From Pyrinomonadaceae bacterium (GTDB lineage: Bacteria; Acidobacteriota; Blastocatellia; Pyrinomonadales; Pyrinomonadaceae), in the NCBI GenBank assembly GCA_014379795.1, contig JACMLC010000756.1, positions 1 through 9,946 on the forward strand: 9,946 bases of DNA, given 5' to 3'. This document shows, piece after piece, positions 1-6,418 of the stretch. The translations under genes were made by a program, and so were the position numbers. Position 1 is the stretch's first letter; every line of letters starts with the position of its first letter. The notes beneath the pieces were generated by a model. The model did not search any database and was not told the origin of the DNA. It saw nothing but the letters and a program-made list of their open reading frames with translations.

Positions 1-2
1 AC

Positions 3-59
3 GTTCGCGTTCTAGTGGGCTACAGGGCAAAAGTCAAATTCAGGGAGCAGCAAAAATAG
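3..59 (+). CDS. C-terminal tail of an upstream operon gene (partial)
   Basis: An open frame enters from the left edge and ends in TAG at 57-59, directly before the ATG at 60. It encodes 18 residues, VRVLVGYRAKVKFREQQK. The basic, beta-then-helix-like composition and the zero-nt spacing to the next start are what a co-translated upstream gene would look like. The AGGGAG Shine-Dalgarno-like sequence for the next gene lies inside it. Only the tail is visible, so the product cannot be named. The frame could also be chance, because 57 nt is too short to judge. Confidence 0.4.
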   Translation, partial: VRVLVGYRAKVKFREQQK

Positions 60-962
60 ATGAGCGAGAAAAGCGGTTTCGCGACAGTAGCCGCCGGAGC
101 GGTTGACACTGAAACTCTCGGTAACAATCTCGGCGAAGTCCGGCGCGTGTTGACGGGCGAGGTCAAACTGCGCCACGCCGTCATCAAGCCTTTGGAGAAC
201 GCCTTACGCGCGCTCAAAGACCCGCATCGCAACGCCGTCGCTTTGGCTGAAGCGGGCGCTGCTTTAGAGAATGCGCCGCCGGATTTAAGCTTGCCGTCGG
301 GCTATCAGAAAACCATCCGGCAATTGCGCGCGGTCGCAGATGAAAAACTTTCCGAACTGGAGTTCGCTTTCGCCAGAGACTTGCGCGAAGCCTTCAAAGA
401 GAAAGGTCTGAAATTAACCGGTACGCCCGGCGAGTTGATCGCGGACTTGTTCGTCATCAAAGTTGACATGCGCCGGAAACAGGTCGAGATGGCTTTCTCG
501 CGCCAGCCGGTGACGGAGAAAAAGATCAAGCTGAACGTCGAGCAGGTCGTCGCTGCATACGAACGCGCGCGGCGCGACATCTGCGAGCGCAAGGTTGATC
601 TGGATGAGCTTTTGGAAGAGTTGTTTGAAGCCTACCAGCGTGTCCTCAAGTTGACGGGCAAGCAGATGGGCACACGCCTGAGCATCGTTGATTGCTACCG
701 CGAGCTGGTGCTGGTGCGCCAGCCGCTCTCGTTCCGCAAAGCTCCGTCGAAGCAAAGCTTTCGTGATTATCCCAAGACGCACTTCGCTTACGATATGCTG
801 CAACTGCGCCGCCACCAGAAGATGTCGCATCAGGGCCACCGGCTCAATTTGGGAACAGCGACGATTGATGTGGGCAGCGACACGGCGCGGGCGATGTTCT
901 TAGCCACCGGCGCGACCGAAGGGCAGTTCATCAAAGACCTTTACTTCACGACGGAGAAATAG
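60..962 (+). CDS. Unrecognised 300-aa protein, first complete gene of the ATPase/helicase operon
   Basis: I do not recognise this family. The protein is soluble, with no signal peptide or membrane segment, and is strongly helical and charged. Residues 20-120 and 155-200 look like long amphipathic helices (for example LDELLEELFEAYQRVLKL at 181-198). The C-terminal third (about 235-300) is different: FAYDMLQLRR near 242-251, followed by a Gly/Thr-rich stretch ending in ATGATEGQFIKDLYF. That layout suggests a helical adaptor followed by a small compact domain. The ATG at 60 is chosen because it follows the upstream stop directly and has an AGGGAG-like site 5'. The next gene begins 2 nt after this stop, so the product probably works with the downstream ATPases, perhaps as a structural or specificity subunit. 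No catalytic motif is visible. Confidence 0.85.
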   Translation: MSEKSGFATVAAGAVDTETLGNNLGEVRRVLTGEVKLRHAVIKPLENALRALKDPHRNAVALAEAGAALENAPPDLSLPSGYQKTIRQLRAVADEKLSELEFAFARDLREAFKEKGLKLTGTPGELIADLFVIKVDMRRKQVEMAFSRQPVTEKKIKLNVEQVVAAYERARRDICERKVDLDELLEELFEAYQRVLKLTGKQMGTRLSIVDCYRELVLVRQPLSFRKAPSKQSFRDYPKTHFAYDMLQLRRHQKMSHQGHRLNLGTATIDVGSDTARAMFLATGATEGQFIKDLYFTTEK

Positions 963-964
963 GA

Positions 965-2248
965 ATGATTTTGACGCAGGGAGAAGCTCAGCATATCGTC
1001 CGCAAGCTGGGCGAGTCCGGCATCCCGCCTTCACGCGGGCTGGAAGCTTACACCGTCGGCATTGATTCGCTCTTAGGGACACTCGAAGACGAATACCTGC
1101 GCGGCTACCTGCCGGACGGCGGTTCGAGTTTCAAGCTAGTGGTCGGCGAATACGGCAGCGGCAAGTCTCACTTTCTCTATCGCCTGCGCGATCTGGCTTG
1201 GGCACAGGGCTACGTCGTCAGCCGCACCGAGCTGAGTCCGAAAGAGTGCCCTTACGATAATCAACTGAAAGTCTATCAGGCGGTCACAAGCAACCTCATC
1301 TATCACGACCCGGCGGCTGAGAGCGCGGACACGCAAGGGTTAGAAGCTTTTCTGGAAAATCATCTCTTTCATACCTTGCGCACACTCGGCGTTGAGAAGG
1401 CAAAGACGAGCGTCGGCCTCGACGTGCGCGTCAAGCTGTGGCTCGATACCATCCTGCATTTCAAAGTCGAAAGCCCTTCGTTTCGTCACGCCGTTTATTA
1501 CTATCTGCAAGCGGTCGCGGAAGAGAACGAAGAACACAAGCGACTGCTCGGCGCGTGGCTGCGCGGCGAGAGCATCACGCTCAAAGACGTGCGCGCTTTT
1601 TCAATCACGGAGAAACTAGATCGGTCTGTGGCCTTCAAGATGCTGCGCTCGCTGGCGCAACTGGTTCATGAACTCGGCTACAGCGGTCTGGTCTTGCTCT
1701 TTGATGAAGGCGACCGGATGGTGAGCATCGGTTCATCGCACATGGAAAAGATCGCCTGCGATAACCTGCGCGAAGTGATAGACCGTTGCGCGGGTGAAAG
1801 CCTGCCGTCGTCGCTGTTCGTCTATGCCGTCCCGCCTTACTTCGTCACCAACATCGCGCCGCAGTACGAGGCTTTGAGCCAGCGCATCAGCGCGAAGGTG
1901 AAGTTCTCGCGCCAAAATCCTTTCAGCGTGCAGATCAGCCTCGACCATCTGGATTATCCGGGCGAAGAGTTGCTGCGCCTGATCGGCGCGAAGTTGGTCA
2001 GCGTTTACGAGACGGCTTACCAGATGAAGTTCGACCGCGACTTGCAAGCGCGCAACATTGACGGGCTGGCAGCAAACTGCGCTTCCTTGCTCTCGACCAG
2101 CCATCGCCGCCACTTCGTCAAGACGCTGATTACCATGCTCACCGAACAGCGCGTCGCGGGCGAGCGGCCTTACGAAGATGAGAATCTACAGGGCGTGCTG
2201 CGCGATGTCACGGAGCAGTTGGGGCGAAGCGAGAGCGGAGAGTATTGA
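965..2248 (+). CDS. BrxC/BrxD-type (DUF2791) P-loop ATPase, first of two
   Basis: A 427-aa cytoplasmic ATPase. The N-terminus (IVRKLGESGIPPSRGLEAYTVG, residues 11-32) has the typical lead-in of DUF2791/BrxD-like proteins. Walker A is GEYGSGKSHF at 61-70. Walker B is GLVLLFDEGD at 241-250, with the DE pair at 247-248. The length is close to BrxD proteins of BREX phage-exclusion systems. In BREX, BrxC/BrxD ATPases are thought to assemble on DNA and drive the complex; the exact reaction is not established. The start at 965 is 2 nt after the previous stop with a purine-rich site (GACGGAG) upstream, indicating translational coupling. The stop TGA (2246-2248) runs straight into a purine-rich repeat that leads to the S23 gene. 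Motifs place it securely in this ATPase group; whether it belongs to BREX proper is uncertain, because no other core BREX gene is in view. Confidence 0.85.
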   Translation: MILTQGEAQHIVRKLGESGIPPSRGLEAYTVGIDSLLGTLEDEYLRGYLPDGGSSFKLVVGEYGSGKSHFLYRLRDLAWAQGYVVSRTELSPKECPYDNQLKVYQAVTSNLIYHDPAAESADTQGLEAFLENHLFHTLRTLGVEKAKTSVGLDVRVKLWLDTILHFKVESPSFRHAVYYYLQAVAEENEEHKRLLGAWLRGESITLKDVRAFSITEKLDRSVAFKMLRSLAQLVHELGYSGLVLLFDEGDRMVSIGSSHMEKIACDNLREVIDRCAGESLPSSLFVYAVPPYFVTNIAPQYEALSQRISAKVKFSRQNPFSVQISLDHLDYPGEELLRLIGAKLVSVYETAYQMKFDRDLQARNIDGLAANCASLLSTSHRRHFVKTLITMLTEQRVAGERPYEDENLQGVLRDVTEQLGRSESGEY

Positions 2249-2291
2249 GGAGGCAGGAGCAGGGGCAGGAGGCAGGAGCAGGAGGCAGAGG
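2248..2291 (+). repeat. Purine-rich direct repeats, left flank of the S23 gene
   Basis: A 16-bp unit AGGAGGCAGGAGCAGG occurs twice (2248-2263 and 2267-2282), separated by GGC, and is followed by a partial third copy AGGCAGAGG. The first copy begins on the last base of the ATPase stop codon. The segment also supplies strong Shine-Dalgarno-like sequence for the S23 gene at 2298. Read against the pyrimidine-rich tract at 2739-2759, positions 2262-2282 are an inverted repeat matching at 19 of 21 positions. Confidence 0.8.
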
Positions 2292-2297
2292 TTGTTT

Positions 2298-2672
2298 ATG
2301 GGGGCTTCGCAGGGATTTAAGGAGTTGAGGGTTTATCAGTTGGCGTTTAAGTTTGCGATGGAGATTTTTTATTTATCGAAGTCGTTTCCGCCGGAAGAAA
2401 AGTATTCGCTGACGGATCAAATTCGTCGGGCTTCGCGGAGTGTTGCCGCCAATATCGCTGAAGGCTATCGCAAGAAACAGTATCCGAAGATGTTTGTCAG
2501 CAAAATGGCTGACGCTGATGGTGAAGCCACTGAAACTCAGGTTTGGTTAGCCTTTGCGCGGGAATGCGGCTACCTATCCACAGAAAAGGAGACACGGTTG
2601 ATTGCAGGATATGAAGAAGTCGGCAGAATGCTCGGCGGCATGATCGCGCATCCTGAAAAATTCAGCCGCTAA
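2298..2672 (+). CDS. Four-helix-bundle protein, S23/IVS-encoded family
   Basis: This 124-aa protein shows the family signature throughout: FKELRVYQLAFKFAMEIF near 7-24, FPPEEKYSLTDQIRRASRS near 30-48, ANIAEGYRKK near 50-59, then an E-rich helix and GYL near 91-93. These proteins form pentameric helical bundles. They are known from intervening sequences in 23S rRNA and are homologous to Avd, the accessory protein of diversity-generating retroelements; their own biochemical role is unclear. The start at 2298 follows the AGGCAGAGG site and the conserved fold begins right after it. An upstream in-frame start (2178) would overlap the ATPase gene and translate the repeat, so it is rejected. Base and codon use (AGG, AGT, TTT, TTA) differ from the GC-rich flanking genes, which fits a later insertion between the two ATPases. 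No reverse transcriptase is in the window. Confidence 0.85.
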   Translation: MGASQGFKELRVYQLAFKFAMEIFYLSKSFPPEEKYSLTDQIRRASRSVAANIAEGYRKKQYPKMFVSKMADADGEATETQVWLAFARECGYLSTEKETRLIAGYEEVGRMLGGMIAHPEKFSR

Positions 2673-2694
2673 GCAGCAGTAATCAGCAGCAGGA

Positions 2695-2757
2695 GGCAGA
2701 CGGCAGGAGCAGGTGGCAGGTAAGACCGGTTTGCTTTTCCTGCTCCTGCCGTCTGCC
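2695..2757. repeat. Long hairpin with perfect 19-bp arms before the second ATPase
   Basis: GGCAGACGGCAGGAGCAGG (2695-2713) is the exact reverse complement of 2739-2757, with a 25-nt loop containing GGTAAGACCGG. Positions 2715-2743 match 4233-4261 at 25 of 29 bases, so this is one of two related intergenic copies. The 3' arm is pyrimidine-rich and ends 27 nt before the ATG at 2785. In RNA it would form a very stable stem that hides the SD-like GGAGCAGG. It is not followed by a U-run, so it is not a classic terminator. Confidence 0.85.
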
Positions 2758-2784
2758 CCTGCCTCCCTGCTCCTCAATGAAGCT

Positions 2785-4221
2785 ATGGTCGGAGCTATCG
2801 TTAATCACCCGCTCTTCGGGCGCGGGCAGGTGTTGGAATTGCGCAACGCCGCGCGCTCGGTGGTAGTGCGATTTGATAACGGCATTCGCGCGGTGGTTGA
2901 GAGTAATATGCTTTCAACTTTGCAACCTGCCGCCGGCGGCGCTTCAACTAATCCGGGCGTGGCTTCGGCACAGCCTCGCGCCCGCTCCGGCCAATCACTG
3001 ACGCCGCGTCCTGAGAGAGTTTTCACGCCCGCACAGACAGAGCGACTGGAAGCGCGACGTACGATAGAGGCTTTGCGCTATGGCATCGTTCCGACCAGAC
3101 GCATCCGTGAATTGAGCGTCGGTCTCGAAGAGGAACGCGCCAGCTTGGGTCGCGCTTTCGCGGAAGTGAGTGAGGGCGGCGGCGAAGTGCGCGTGGTATT
3201 GGGCGAATACGGCGCGGGCAAAAGCCACTTCTTCGAGCTGGCCGCGCAAGAGGCTCTGGCGCAGAATTTCGTGGTGGCGACAACCAGTCTTGACCTGCGT
3301 GAGGTTCCGCCGAATCGCCCGCAGCGCATCTATCACGCGCTGATGCGCTCTTTGCGGTATCCGCACTCAACCGAAATCGGCCTTGCGCCTTTGTTGGATC
3401 GCCTCATCGCGCAGCCAAACTATTCGACCCTCCAAGATGATTTACGCGGGACGCTCTTCGCTTCCGCCCTGCACAATTATTCGCTGATGCGCGAGCAGCC
3501 GGGCGAGGCTCTGGACTTGTTGCTCGATTGGATGTCGGGCGAGAAGGTCTTTATCAAAGCGGTGCGCGACGCGGCGGCGATCAAGAGCAAAGAGTTTCCG
3601 CTGCCCGCGCTGTCGCAGATGACCACGGCGGCAGATCAGTATTGCTACCTGCTCAACGGATGGAGCTGGCTGGCGACGCAAGCCGGTTACGCCGGTTTAG
3701 CCGTCTTTATTGACGAATCCGAACACTACAGCCTGCTCACGCAAAGGAACAAGGAGCGCGCCGACAATTTTTTCAAAGCGTTGATTTACACTGCCCTCGG
3801 CGCGCGTGGCAGCATCAACGAAAGCGACCTGCAACACCAGCATCGCGCGCATTCCTTTCGTTTGACCGAACGCAGCCACTTGTTGCTGCTCTTTGCCGTC
3901 ACGCCCTCCGCGAACACCTTCGATTACCGTCGCTGGCTGAATAAAGATCAAGTCCTAGCCCTGAGCAAATACTTGCCGTCCGCTGCTATTAATGAATTGA
4001 TGGCGCGGCTCTCCGCCTTGCATCGTCAGGCATACGCCAGCACTGATGACGAACAGTTTTCAGATGTCGCGCAAGGCTTACTTGAGTGTCTCGACAGCAA
4101 TCTCATCAATCTGCGCCAGGTGATTCGCCTTGCCGTTGAAATCCTCGACCTCTGCTACGCGCACAAGGACTACACGACCACGCAAGCAGCAGCAGAACTG
4201 CGCAGCACGTTGCTGGACTGA
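2785..4221 (+). CDS. Tudor-like domain fused to a BrxC/BrxD-type (DUF2791) P-loop ATPase, second of two
   Basis: A 478-aa protein in three parts. Residues 1-46 (VGAIVNHPLFGRGQVLEL, then VVVRFDNGIRAVV) have the spacing of the small Tudor/SH3-like beta-barrel at the C-terminus of PcrA/UvrD helicases, which in PcrA contacts RNA polymerase. Residues 47-80 form an Ala/Pro/Ser/Arg-rich linker. From about 85 the ATPase begins with RRTIEALRYGIVPTRRIRELSVG, Walker A GEYGAGKSHF at 140-149 and Walker B GLAVFIDESEHY at 304-315. It shares the GEYG.GKSHF loop with the ATPase at 965 but is otherwise quite divergent, so the two could form a mixed assembly. The ATG at 2785 is preferred because the next upstream start (2713) would translate the hairpin into a false signal-peptide-like Leu-rich segment. 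There is no strong Shine-Dalgarno site. The downstream helicase is separated by a related hairpin. Confidence 0.85.
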   Translation: MVGAIVNHPLFGRGQVLELRNAARSVVVRFDNGIRAVVESNMLSTLQPAAGGASTNPGVASAQPRARSGQSLTPRPERVFTPAQTERLEARRTIEALRYGIVPTRRIRELSVGLEEERASLGRAFAEVSEGGGEVRVVLGEYGAGKSHFFELAAQEALAQNFVVATTSLDLREVPPNRPQRIYHALMRSLRYPHSTEIGLAPLLDRLIAQPNYSTLQDDLRGTLFASALHNYSLMREQPGEALDLLLDWMSGEKVFIKAVRDAAAIKSKEFPLPALSQMTTAADQYCYLLNGWSWLATQAGYAGLAVFIDESEHYSLLTQRNKERADNFFKALIYTALGARGSINESDLQHQHRAHSFRLTERSHLLLLFAVTPSANTFDYRRWLNKDQVLALSKYLPSAAINELMARLSALHRQAYASTDDEQFSDVAQGLLECLDSNLINLRQVIRLAVEILDLCYAHKDYTTTQAAAELRSTLLD

Positions 4222-4222
4222 T

Positions 4223-4272
4223 AGGAGCAGGAAGCAGGTAAGACCGAATTGTTTTTCCTGCCCCCTGCTCCT
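4223..4272. repeat. Hairpin repeat between the second ATPase and the helicase
   Basis: AGGAGCAGGAAGCAGG (4223-4238) pairs with 4257-4272 at 14 of 16 positions around an 18-nt loop. The core 4233-4261 matches 2715-2743 at 25 of 29 bases, including the invariant GCAGGTAAGACCG. It begins 2 nt after the stop of the second ATPase and ends 13 nt before the helicase ATG, fitting exactly in the gap. It could be a solo copy of the element that surrounds the S23 gene. Confidence 0.8.
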
Positions 4273-4285
4273 GACTCTGAATAAG

Positions 4286-6418
4286 ATGGACAGGCTTCCG
4301 CACACATTCGATGCGCTGCTGGCTCGCTTCGGGCGGTTGACTGAGATTCAGGCGCGGGCGATAGAGCCTTTGCTGGCCGGGCGCAATTGTGTGTTGGCGG
4401 CGGCGACGGCGAGCGGCAAGACGGAGGCGGCTCTGGCTCCGATGCTGGAACGGTATCTCCGGCAGAGACTCAAAGAAAATTCAGGACGCGCGGCAAAGCA
4501 CACAAGAGGAACGGGAGTGCGCGTTTTGTACCTCGTGCCGACGCGGGCATTAGCGCGCGACGTGGCGCGGCGTTTGGCAGAGCCGCTCTCGAAACTGGCG
4601 ATCAGCATGGCTGTCAAAACCGGCGACGAACCCGCGCTTAAACCTTCGCGCCCGCCGGAGTTTCTGATTACGACTCCCGAATCTTTGGATTCGCTGCTGG
4701 CGAACAGGCCGCGCCTGCTCTCTGACGTACGCGCCGTCGTGCTGGACGAGCTGCACCTTTACGATCATACGGCGCGCGGCGATCAACTACGCATTCTGCT
4801 CAACCGTTTGCGGCGCATCCGCGCTTTCGCCCTCTCACGCGGCGATGCCCTTAGCGATGAAGTGCAATTCTGCGCGCTGTCGGCGACGATGTATGATGCC
4901 GCCGGCCTCGCGTCGCGTTACTTCGTGAATCCTGTATCAATACAAGCAGAGGGCAGGCGCGCGCTCGACGCTGAACTCCTGCCTTTGAGCAACTCGACAT
5001 CGCTGCGCGAATTTTTAGCCACGCTCCGGCAGCGCGAGTGCAAGAAGGTCTTGGCTTTTTGTCAACGCCGCGCGGAATGCGAAGAATGGGCGCATCTTTT
5101 GCGCGGCAGCCTGCCTTTCGGTGATGATGTTTTGGTTCACCACGCGAGCTTGAGCGGGCGCGTTCGTCACGCTGTGGAAGAGAAGTTTGCGCGCGCCGGA
5201 GCCGCCCTGTGTTTCGCCACTCAGACGCTCGAACTCGGCATAGACATCGGCGACGTGGATTTGATTCTGCTCATCGGCCCGCCCGACAACTTTAGCTCTT
5301 TCCTCCAACGGCTCGGGCGCGGCAATCGTCGCACGGCGCGCACGGCGGTCGCTTGCTTTTATCGCACGCCGACGGAGCAGGCGCTCTTTCGAGTTTTCCT
5401 ACGCGCCGCGCGCAACTCAAGCGGCATGGACAAAGCTGCTGCCGGCACGTTGCTGCGCTCTGACAGCGGCCTCGCCTTTCGGCCTTCGGTCGTCGTCCAG
5501 CAACTCTGCTCTTACCTCAAACAAACTCGCAACGGCGAGCTTGAGCCAGCGCATGCTTATCAACTCTTCGTTTCACCGCAAGGCAAGCCCTTGCTGGATG
5601 AGCGGCAATACATGCAGATCGTAGATCATTTGATTGAGACGGGTTTCTTTCTGCCCGCGCGTGGGACGGCCTTGCGCCCCGGCCCGCAGTGGCACAAGCT
5701 TTACGAAGAACGCACGCTGTACAGCAACTTGGCGGACAACGGGCGCGAGGCGGCTGTCGTGATTGATGACATGACAGGGCGGCGCGTGGGGTATCTCGAA
5801 TCGGTTGCGCCGACGGGCACGACTTTTCTGTTGGGTGGGCAAGCGCGTCGCGTCGTCTGGACGCAAGGGCGACGGCTGCTATCGCACGCCTCGACAGACG
5901 ACGCGGAAGAGGCTCGCGCCCCGCGTTGGCGCACGCGCTGGCAAGGTTTATCGCCAGCCTTGACTCAAGCCTTAGCGCGAGAGCTTGGCCTGCCGTGCGC
6001 CGTAGCGGGGGCGGAGTTGCCGATGCTTGTCGAGCGGGGGGAAGGTTTGGACGAGTCTGACCCGGAAACGGTGACGGCAGGCAGAACCTTGTTGTTTCAC
6101 TGCGCAGGCGGGATTTACGGCAAGCTTCTGGGCGAACTGCTGGAGACGAAACAAGGCGTACGCATCGTCGAATGCAATGAGTTTCTGATCGAAGCGCAGG
6201 GCTGTTTGCCGGAGACGATGCTGCTCTTTACCGAAGCAGAAACGCTCTCTCTGGTGAGTCGTCGTTGGCGACAATTCGAGAGAGCTTTCGCTTTAGGCCG
6301 TTTTCAGCCGCAGCTTCCGCCCGCCGTGCGCCGCGCGAGCGTGATCGCCGCTTTCAATGTGCCGGACTTCCAGCGTCGCTTCGCAGGCTGCAAGCTATCC
6401 CGACACATGGTTGAATAA
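4286..6418 (+). CDS. Lhr-like superfamily 2 DEAD/DEAH-box helicase
   Basis: A 710-aa helicase. Visible motifs in order: the Q-motif region LTEIQARAIEPL (18-29), Walker A AATASGKTEA (39-48), Ia PTRALA (85-90), TTPESL (129-134), motif II DELH (154-157), SAT (199-201), FCQRR (258-262), motif V ATQTLELGIDIG (311-322) and motif VI QRLGRGNRR (341-349). After the RecA pair, residues about 395-460 look like a winged helix. Residues 478-535 hold a beta-barrel-like stretch (VIDDMTGRRVGYLE, FLLGG) of the kind seen in the Lhr core. It is shorter than full-length E. coli Lhr and lacks the Cys cluster of DUF1998 helicases. In type 2 BREX the Lhr-like helicase BrxHI accompanies BrxD, which supports a joint role with the two ATPases here. 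The start at 4286 avoids 92 nt of overlap with the previous gene; it has no clear Shine-Dalgarno site. It is the last gene of the + strand operon. Confidence 0.9.
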   Translation: MDRLPHTFDALLARFGRLTEIQARAIEPLLAGRNCVLAAATASGKTEAALAPMLERYLRQRLKENSGRAAKHTRGTGVRVLYLVPTRALARDVARRLAEPLSKLAISMAVKTGDEPALKPSRPPEFLITTPESLDSLLANRPRLLSDVRAVVLDELHLYDHTARGDQLRILLNRLRRIRAFALSRGDALSDEVQFCALSATMYDAAGLASRYFVNPVSIQAEGRRALDAELLPLSNSTSLREFLATLRQRECKKVLAFCQRRAECEEWAHLLRGSLPFGDDVLVHHASLSGRVRHAVEEKFARAGAALCFATQTLELGIDIGDVDLILLIGPPDNFSSFLQRLGRGNRRTARTAVACFYRTPTEQALFRVFLRAARNSSGMDKAAAGTLLRSDSGLAFRPSVVVQQLCSYLKQTRNGELEPAHAYQLFVSPQGKPLLDERQYMQIVDHLIETGFFLPARGTALRPGPQWHKLYEERTLYSNLADNGREAAVVIDDMTGRRVGYLESVAPTGTTFLLGGQARRVVWTQGRRLLSHASTDDAEEARAPRWRTRWQGLSPALTQALARELGLPCAVAGAELPMLVERGEGLDESDPETVTAGRTLLFHCAGGIYGKLLGELLETKQGVRIVECNEFLIEAQGCLPETMLLFTEAETLSLVSRRWRQFERAFALGRFQPQLPPAVRRASVIAAFNVPDFQRRFAGCKLSRHMVE

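Larger units (their letters stand above)
2248..2774 (+). mobile_element. Candidate IVS-like unit: S23 gene bracketed by inverted purine/pyrimidine repeats
   Basis: The 124-aa S23-type gene is enclosed by GGAGGCAGGAGCAGG-type sequence on the left (2248-2282) and its complement on the right (2739-2774). Positions 2262-2282 and 2739-2759 are complementary at 19/21 positions, so the ends can pair with the ORF in the loop. S23 proteins were first described as ORFs within intervening sequences inserted in 23S rRNA genes, which also have pairing ends. The unit starts exactly at the stop codon of the preceding ATPase, and its gene is less GC-rich than both neighbours. No transposase is visible, so mobility is inferred. 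Alternatively the repeats are ordinary intergenic repeats and S23 is a resident gene. Confidence 0.45.

Noticed and set aside
2248..2291. Possible CRISPR-like array
   Set aside because: There are only two to three copies of a 16-bp purine-rich unit with a 3-nt gap, and no spacers.
2178..2297. Upstream start for the S23 gene
   Set aside because: The added residues overlap the ATPase in another frame and translate the purine repeat into a low-complexity Gly/Ala/Glu string; the family N-terminus fits 2298.
2298..2672. Diversity-generating retroelement accessory protein (Avd)
   Set aside because: Avd is a homologous fold, but no reverse transcriptase, template or variable repeat is in the window.
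2713..2784. Upstream start for the second ATPase giving a Leu-rich N-terminus that resembles a signal peptide
   Set aside because: The Leu-rich stretch is only the translation of the pyrimidine-rich hairpin arm; the Tudor-like domain begins cleanly at 2785.
2995..3370. Minus-strand open frames of more than 100 codons inside the ATPase genes (also at 1733-2113 and 414-839)
   Set aside because: They are antisense to clearly recognisable genes, arise from the high GC content, and show no family-like motifs or start signals.
4130..4285. Upstream start for the helicase
   Set aside because: It would overlap the ATPase gene by 92 nt and translate the hairpin repeat; helicase-like sequence begins at 4286.
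965..6418. Canonical type 1 or type 2 BREX locus
   Set aside because: No PglX methylase, PglZ, BrxB, BrxL or PglW sequence is visible; only BrxC/D-like ATPases and an Lhr-like helicase are present.
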